A program made the translations under genes and the position numbers. A stretch of DNA of 24,762 bases from Saccoglossus kowalevskii (lineage: Eukaryota; Hemichordata; Enteropneusta; Harrimaniidae): positions 32,247 to 57,008 of the forward strand of contig NW_003120958.1 of assembly GCF_000003605.2 (NCBI RefSeq), in the 5' to 3' direction. Each line of letters starts with the position of its first letter. Within the stretch, counting starts at the first letter, position 1. This document shows positions 19,640 through 24,762 of the stretch, piece after piece. The notes beneath the pieces were generated by a model. The model worked only from the letters and a program-made list of their open reading frames with translations. It did no database searches and had not been told where the DNA came from.

Positions 19640-19940
19640 TATCATTTGACAGAGATGTGTCTATGGTCAAAACGAGTCTTATATGTAATGATAATATCTG
19701 TATACCAGTATATTGCCTTTCCAGTTCTGACATGTACATGTATATATATATTTCTATTTACTCACTCTTGTATTTACATTTCGATATTATAAGGTCATTG
19801 ATTTACGAACGTTAGGACTCCTGACTCGAGTAGTCAGGCATTTCTGTCAAGTTCATTTCCACCATGCCTGCTGTGTTTAATACTTTGTATCTGCTGTTGA
19901 CTTGGCATCGAAATAAATCTTACCTTGTTCACATTTACAG
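19640..19940 (+). promoter_or_regulatory. HAUS3: HAUS3 3' UTR with polyadenylation signal
   Basis: AATAAA at 19912-19917 is the first canonical signal after the HAUS3 stop. It is followed within 40 bases by a TG/T-rich stretch (GATTATTTGTGTGTTTTC), the usual downstream element. The predicted 3' UTR is therefore about 300 bases. Confidence 0.65.
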
Positions 19941-21299
19941 TGATTATTTGTGTGTTTTCTCTCACCTACATCCATCCAAAAGTTTACGACGTGGCAAAAT
20001 CGCGATACTTTCGTGTTTTTTTCACATTCAATTTCTTAAACAATTTATAAGCATTCAGTACGATCATCATCAGCACATCCATCTTAAGTTCATCTACGTA
20101 ACAGATTTCATTGAAATGGGATGATTATGCAATTTAGTTGGTTATCATGGGTATATTTAAACTCAAAACTAATTTGGCAGTCACATTGTTATAGAGCATT
20201 TATGTACCAAAATTCATTGAAATTAGATGATTGGTACTTGATATGAAAATGACGAAAATTTACTAATTATTATGCAAATTATGTAATTATGCACAGATTT
20301 GTATCACCAAGTCTGTCCATTGTCCTAGAGCATTTATGTACAAAGTTTCATTGATATCTAACCAGCAGTTCTTGAGATATCCGTGGAATGGTCATACATA
20401 CTTGCACACACAGCAAAGACCATTGAGTGCTTTGCACAAAGGAGTCAACGAGAAAAGTCGCATTACACTATATCAGCACTGTTTTGTCAAAGTCTCAAGT
20501 GGCACATCAAAATGCCATAGCAGGAACGTGAATACCATGTTATGGTGACAGATTTTAATATACACTATTTAGGGGACATGCTGCACTAGAGCATGTCAAA
20601 ATGACAACTCATTTCATATTAAAGTTATACTTTTATCTTGTGATGTTTACTACATATTTAAGTTTGCGAGTAATTCAGGTTCAGATAAGAAATTCAACTG
20701 GTAAATTTATTAGTATTTTGATTGAAAATAGAACTCAATTTATGTTGACTTACACTTAATAAAAGGTAAAGTTTCACAGATAGATGCATGTACATATAGA
20801 AAGTTTCAAGAAAATTGGTCAGAGGGTTTTCAAGCTACATGTTGGTGGGTTTGCGCAAGTGGAGAACCACGACTTGTGATGTACATGTGGAAAGCCTGGT
20901 GTATGCAAGCTGGTTGTTAGCACTGGTATCGTTAAGAGCACGTCTCACATTAATTCTCTAGACCCTGCCGGGTACTTTTCAACATATGGACTAACTGGCA
21001 CATGTACGTGGGCTGTTTGTATAAGTGTACGACTATGACTTGTGGTACCCTTCAAGGAAATCAGCCTGTAATTTAGGACTCAATGTGGCGTGAGAGACGG
21101 ATGTAAGCTGGGTGTTTGTCCTTGAAGTGCAAGCATATGACTGACAATTTCAAGGGGAATCTGTAAGCAAGCCTGTATGTTTTTAATATAGAAATAATGC
21201 TCATCACCACTATGTTTCCCTTGTCTGCAACATGTGCCAGATGGGGAGAGGGGGGTAATAATTCTCAAAGCAGTTGATATTGTAGTTTATATTATTACA
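19941..21299. other. Intergenic stretch between convergent HAUS3 and GAK-like gene
   Basis: No gene is supported. A dispersed repeat (about 20110-20415, plus strand) has landmarks AGAGCATTTATGTACCAAA, TTCATTGAAAT, TAATTATTATGCAAATTA, TTCTTGAGATAT and a CA-rich tail. The phrase AGAGCATTTATGTAC appears twice (about 20192-20206 and 20327-20341). A small perfect hairpin GACATGCT...AGCATGTC is at 20575-20597. Confidence 0.6.
20110..20415 (+). repeat. Dispersed repeat with TTCTTGAGATAT core, plus-strand copy
   Basis: Shares the ACTAATTA-TATGCAAATTA and TTCTTGAGATATC landmarks with the minus-strand copy at 12715-12960. The tail is CA-rich (TTGCACACACAGC at 20402-20414). A short internal duplication (AGAGCATTTATGTAC) suggests the unit was partially duplicated. 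Confidence 0.5.
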
Positions 21300-23746
21300 G
21301 GGTTGACAAACAACTTTATTTAACAATTCCATCACAACATATCTTTGTACATATTTTTTCTTCAAAAAATTCTTTTCCAAATTTCCAATAAATAATAAAT
21401 TAAATTCTTTTGAAAATACTTCAATATTATTATTATTTTGTGGCTGCAAGATTGTGAAGTATAACACCAGCTATGCCCACAGGAGAAATAAAATTGTTAT
21501 AACTAACTAGCATTTAAGCGAGTCTTAATTCTATAAAAAGTTTAAAATTTTGTATGTACATTTCAGAACTAAGTACAGAGAGACAAGTCAAAGGAATCAT
21601 AAATTTAAGGCCTAAGACCATGTATTTCCACTAAAATAAAAAAAAAATTACAGTACATTCAGAACCTGTTCACAAATGTATATAGGACATTGGTATTCAG
21701 ACACAACCACAATGGAATAAATGGAACAAAAAAATAGCACAAAGATTTTGCTTTACAAGTACAGATTTTGACAATTCAGGGAATGGACTTCTAAAACTAT
21801 TTCACATGTCTGAAATAAGGGAAACATTTCCCTATGACATGTATTTTATTGCTATCAATTTTGGTTTAAAACCACTCGCAGTGACTCAAGTTCACTTCCT
21901 GGTAGTGAGAATGGTACCTCATAACATTCTTGACAATTATATGAAATGAGAATTCAACCCTAAACTTGAATATATACAGAAATGATAAAGTAGTGAAGTA
22001 ATTGAAAGCAGACTAAGTAGGTCGATGAAGCTGAATTTGCTTAACATATTAACATGCAAAACACTTACAAATGCATATGGTACATTACTGATTTAACTCC
22101 ATAAGTCCAGCAAAGAAAACACGAATAATTTCACAGATCATGTCACATCTGTATCATGGATGTCCTGAAAAACTTTTTTACACAAATTTCACCCAATATA
22201 TCAATTTACATCAAAACAATGCATGCATGTTTAATTAATTTGGCATAAAAATTAAGTTTTAGTTAATGGATATTGCACAAGGAATGCCAATATTTATCTA
22301 AACGTTTCCCCAACTGTATTCACATTATATACTATTTTTGTACTTTCTGCCTGTAATGAAAACAAAATCACCCACTGAAGTTAACTCTAGAGGGCAGTTT
22401 TAGTGCAATGCAAAATAACATTGGTTATGAAACTTTGACTTGCAGTTATTTTTAAAACTCCCGAAACAAATTTTAAATGCATCTTCAGTTTTAAAAAAAA
22501 TCACATTACAATGCAAAAAATTCTTGTAACTTTCATTCCACTATAACATTTTATGTATTTAATTTAATTCACAGTAATAAGGGAAGAGTACTGCCATAGC
22601 TACATAATGGTTTGGCATACAGTGTGCACTACATAATATAATACAAACTGTATTAGAAGTACATATAAACCAATAATTGCATTTATTGTATGCACCTCTA
22701 TAGTTTACATAAGTGCATGCATTATTACAATGGAGAAGATATGATAACTGGCTTACTGTTAATCTGGTACCTTACCAAAACCCTTATTACACGGTTTCCT
22801 TGCAAAAGATCAAAACTCAACTTTGCTTTTTTTAAGGCTGAGAAACAGACTAAGAAATGTGAAAAATCATTTAGTGAGTCTCAAAAAGGTTCCTGGATTT
22901 GGTTAATTGAAACAAATAATAACTTGTCCACCTCTAAGCATATAGATCAAATTATGACATTGAGTTTATTTTGACTTTACATTCAATAAGCAATATTTTC
23001 TTTTTAAAATAACTTTGCAAGTAAAACAGGTCTTAAATAAACAAAAGGTTTGTCTTAAAAAGTCTATGAACAGGTCAGAAATTTAATGACCCACCAGGAT
23101 AGACTTTTTTGCCCAAATCTTCACTAAAACAATTGGACGAATTGCAGTGCTTGATTCCAGAGTCCCTGAATTTATGATAAATGAATGCCTCTATGTAATC
23201 TGTAATCAAACCCCAGCTCAATTCCAGTTCAAGCCAACACAGGAATTTATTCAACTACACAGTATAAAGCAATATCAATTCTAAAATACTACATCAGCCT
23301 CAGGATAATACTTTTTCCACAAATTTCAAATTTAAGACATCGTACAGCATGCCACTGGTATACATGATATCAAATATATCAAGACATGATTGTCATGCTA
23401 ACAAAACAAACTGATTGAGGGCAGTATCTTCATTCCTGCCTCTAGCAATTACACATTGGAATAGATTTTGTAATTTGTTTATTTACATCAGACACCACTG
23501 ATGAAATATGGGATGTTAACAGGTAATTTAAAAAATAAAATAAAAAAAACATGTGGAAAAATGTACAACTTCCCTTTTCAACAGAGAGTTACTTGCACCT
23601 TAATCAACACCTGATAAGTTGACCAATTAGTGACTAGCATTACAGCAAATATGCTAATTTACACCTGTAAAAGAACACCTAGGTCTCTATGAAAATGTAA
23701 TATGGCATGAATTAAACAGAGGGCCTCCTCATTGTGTGACTTGTTA
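21300..23746 (-). promoter_or_regulatory. GAK: 3' UTR of the GAK/auxilin-type gene, with two candidate polyadenylation signals
   Basis: This AT-rich stretch has no coding exon I can support. On the minus strand AATAAA occurs at 23251-23246, about 0.5 kb past the stop and followed by a TG-rich segment (TTCCTGTGTTGGCTTG), and again at 21320-21315, about 2.4 kb past the stop. Either or both may be used, giving a short or long 3' UTR. The 95-codon plus-strand frame at 22690-22974 is low-complexity and antisense to this region, so I do not call it a gene. Confidence 0.45.
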
Positions 23747-23896
23747 TTAATAGAGCGCCTTCATGCCACTTTCTTCAAACTCTGTCCAAGCGTCATTGAG
23801 TTCCATGAATATAAGTTTTGCCAAATCCTCTTTGTCCGTACCAGCGTGTTTATCTGGATGTATGGCTAAGGCAGCTTTACGGTAAAACTTCTTAAC
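23747..23896 (-). CDS. GAK: Last coding exon of a GAK/auxilin-type gene (J domain C-terminal half)
   Basis: GAK and auxilin (DNAJC6) use a C-terminal J domain to bring Hsc70 to clathrin coats and drive uncoating; GAK is the broadly expressed form and also carries a kinase domain. This exon encodes 49 residues and a TAA (23749-23747). It has the helix II and HPD segment [16 protein letters not shown], then helix III ([15 protein letters not shown]), ending GMKALY. Vertebrate GAK and auxilin end similarly ([13 protein letters not shown] and a short -LY/-LF tail). The HPD motif essential for Hsc70 stimulation is intact. The acceptor on the minus strand is TTTATTTTTTCTCCTAG|GTT. The preceding J-domain exon must lie beyond the right edge. 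Invertebrates usually have one gene ancestral to both, so the GAK symbol stands for GAK/auxilin. Confidence 0.93.
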   Translation of the reverse strand, partial: VKKFYRKAALAIHPDKHAGTDKEDLAKLIFMELNDAWTEFEESGMKALY

Positions 23897-24762
23897 CTAG
23901 GAGAAAAAATAAATGGTATCATGTTAGTAAAATTGTTCTTCAATGAAGGGAAACACGCTTTACCAATTGATCAAGGCATTTCTGAGAAATGCACAATCAG
24001 ACAGAAGCAAATATGAAGGCTGAGTCTGCTGAAGGCTGATCAAAAAATGTTGAATCTTCTTAAAGTTAATTACTATGATTATAATTAATAACAAAACAGC
24101 AAGAACATTTTATAAAGTTCTGACTGTCTGACACTTGTCCTGAACAAGTGCATGCAAAGTGGTGACAAGTCCCATCCTTCTTTAAAGGGCGGTGGTTTTT
24201 GTGCCACGAATGTATGAGATATGGGTCTCAAATAAACAAAGATGGCGACTTTGACCCCCTACTACCTTCCATGCGTAGTCCAACAAGTACAAACTGAGAT
24301 GTTATCAAGCTTTAACTAGGTAATCTCATTAGTAATTGGAAGGTATCAAAAAGATCACTGGTGGTAATTAGTGTATGTTATGTCCAGGTCAACCCGTATA
24401 CCACTGATTTAAATAGAAGAGTGCATTGGATTGTGGGAAAATCAATGTTTATCAACACAAATTTCATACGTACACAACGTGACGACTACTTTAACGAGCT
24501 AAAACAGTGGCTCATGGCCACCATTACAACAATGCTCAACACATCCTGGTACTATAAACAGTTAGAAATAATTGCTACTGGTAATGCTTATTATTCTAGT
24601 AATTATTATAAAAATTGCACTACCCTTATAAAGTACCATGACGTGTGACCTTTGTAGGTCAGAGTACCAGGATGTGTGACTTTGAGGAGTTGTAACATCA
24701 GACTTATTCATAATATTCAGATTATCGATGGTTGAACCACTCGCACAAAACACTGAATACAG
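23897..24762 (-). other. GAK: Partial intron of the GAK/auxilin-type gene
   Basis: No exon encoding the upstream half of the J domain is found here, so the intron continues past the window edge. It contains AAGATGGCGAC at 24239-24249 (a YY1-type motif) and a short direct duplication at 24632-24684. The open frames on both strands are not protein-like. Confidence 0.7.
24632..24684 (+). repeat. Short direct duplication
   Basis: AGTACCATGACGTGTGAC...TTTG (24632-24654) is repeated with small changes as AGTACCAGGATGTGTGACTT (24663-24684), 31 bases apart. Confidence 0.8.

Noticed and set aside
22690-22974. 94-codon plus-strand frame
   Set aside because: It lies antisense to the GAK-like 3' UTR, has no similarity I recognise, and looks like AT-rich chance sequence.
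24361-24648. 95-codon plus-strand frame
   Set aside because: It is within an intron of the minus-strand gene and has no domain pattern or splice partner.
1-24762. CRISPR array, prophage or bacterial operon
   Set aside because: No regularly spaced repeats, no prokaryotic gene packing and no ribosome binding sites; all genes are spliced eukaryotic genes.

Overview
This is a eukaryotic, AT-rich window carrying spliced genes with long introns, canonical GT-AG splice sites and many small DNA-transposon remnants. The gene content (the augmin subunit HAUS3 and the J-domain tail of a GAK/auxilin kinase) points to an animal. The repeat style and intron density suggest a draft assembly of a marine invertebrate, but the species cannot be fixed from the sequence alone. 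A 460-base run of N marks an assembly gap.

Layout: (1) 1-569, minus strand: the 5' end of an unrecognised gene for a basic, Lys/Arg-rich protein. It starts at 569, runs off the left edge, and has one apparent reading-frame break. (2) 570-5277: non-coding DNA with a 609-bp element bounded by terminal arrays of a GGGCGAA-type motif and a 9-bp target duplication, plus the presumed HAUS3 promoter and 5' UTR. (3) 5286-19639, plus strand: a complete HAUS3 gene of 13 coding exons, whose joined CDS is 1941 nt (646 codons plus stop). All exon junctions were assigned by reading frame, splice consensus and similarity to vertebrate HAUS3. Its introns hold two related hAT-like elements, two short MITEs, the assembly gap inside a perfect inverted repeat, a duplicated interspersed repeat, a tRNA-like SINE trace and a miRNA-like hairpin. 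(4) 19640 to about 21300: HAUS3 3' UTR and intergenic repeats. (5) About 21300-24762, minus strand: the 3' end of a GAK/auxilin-type gene, with one coding exon (23747-23896) carrying the HPD motif, a long 3' UTR and part of the upstream intron.

HAUS3 and GAK are convergent neighbours here. Both human orthologues lie on 4p16.3, so this looks like retained ancestral linkage. Functionally, HAUS3 belongs to the augmin complex that nucleates microtubule branches in the spindle. GAK/auxilin recruits Hsc70 to uncoat clathrin vesicles, and GAK also has reported mitotic roles. No novel multi-gene system is evident. The most interesting signals are the paired hAT-like elements with a shared subterminal hairpin, the array-ended element, and the intronic hairpin.
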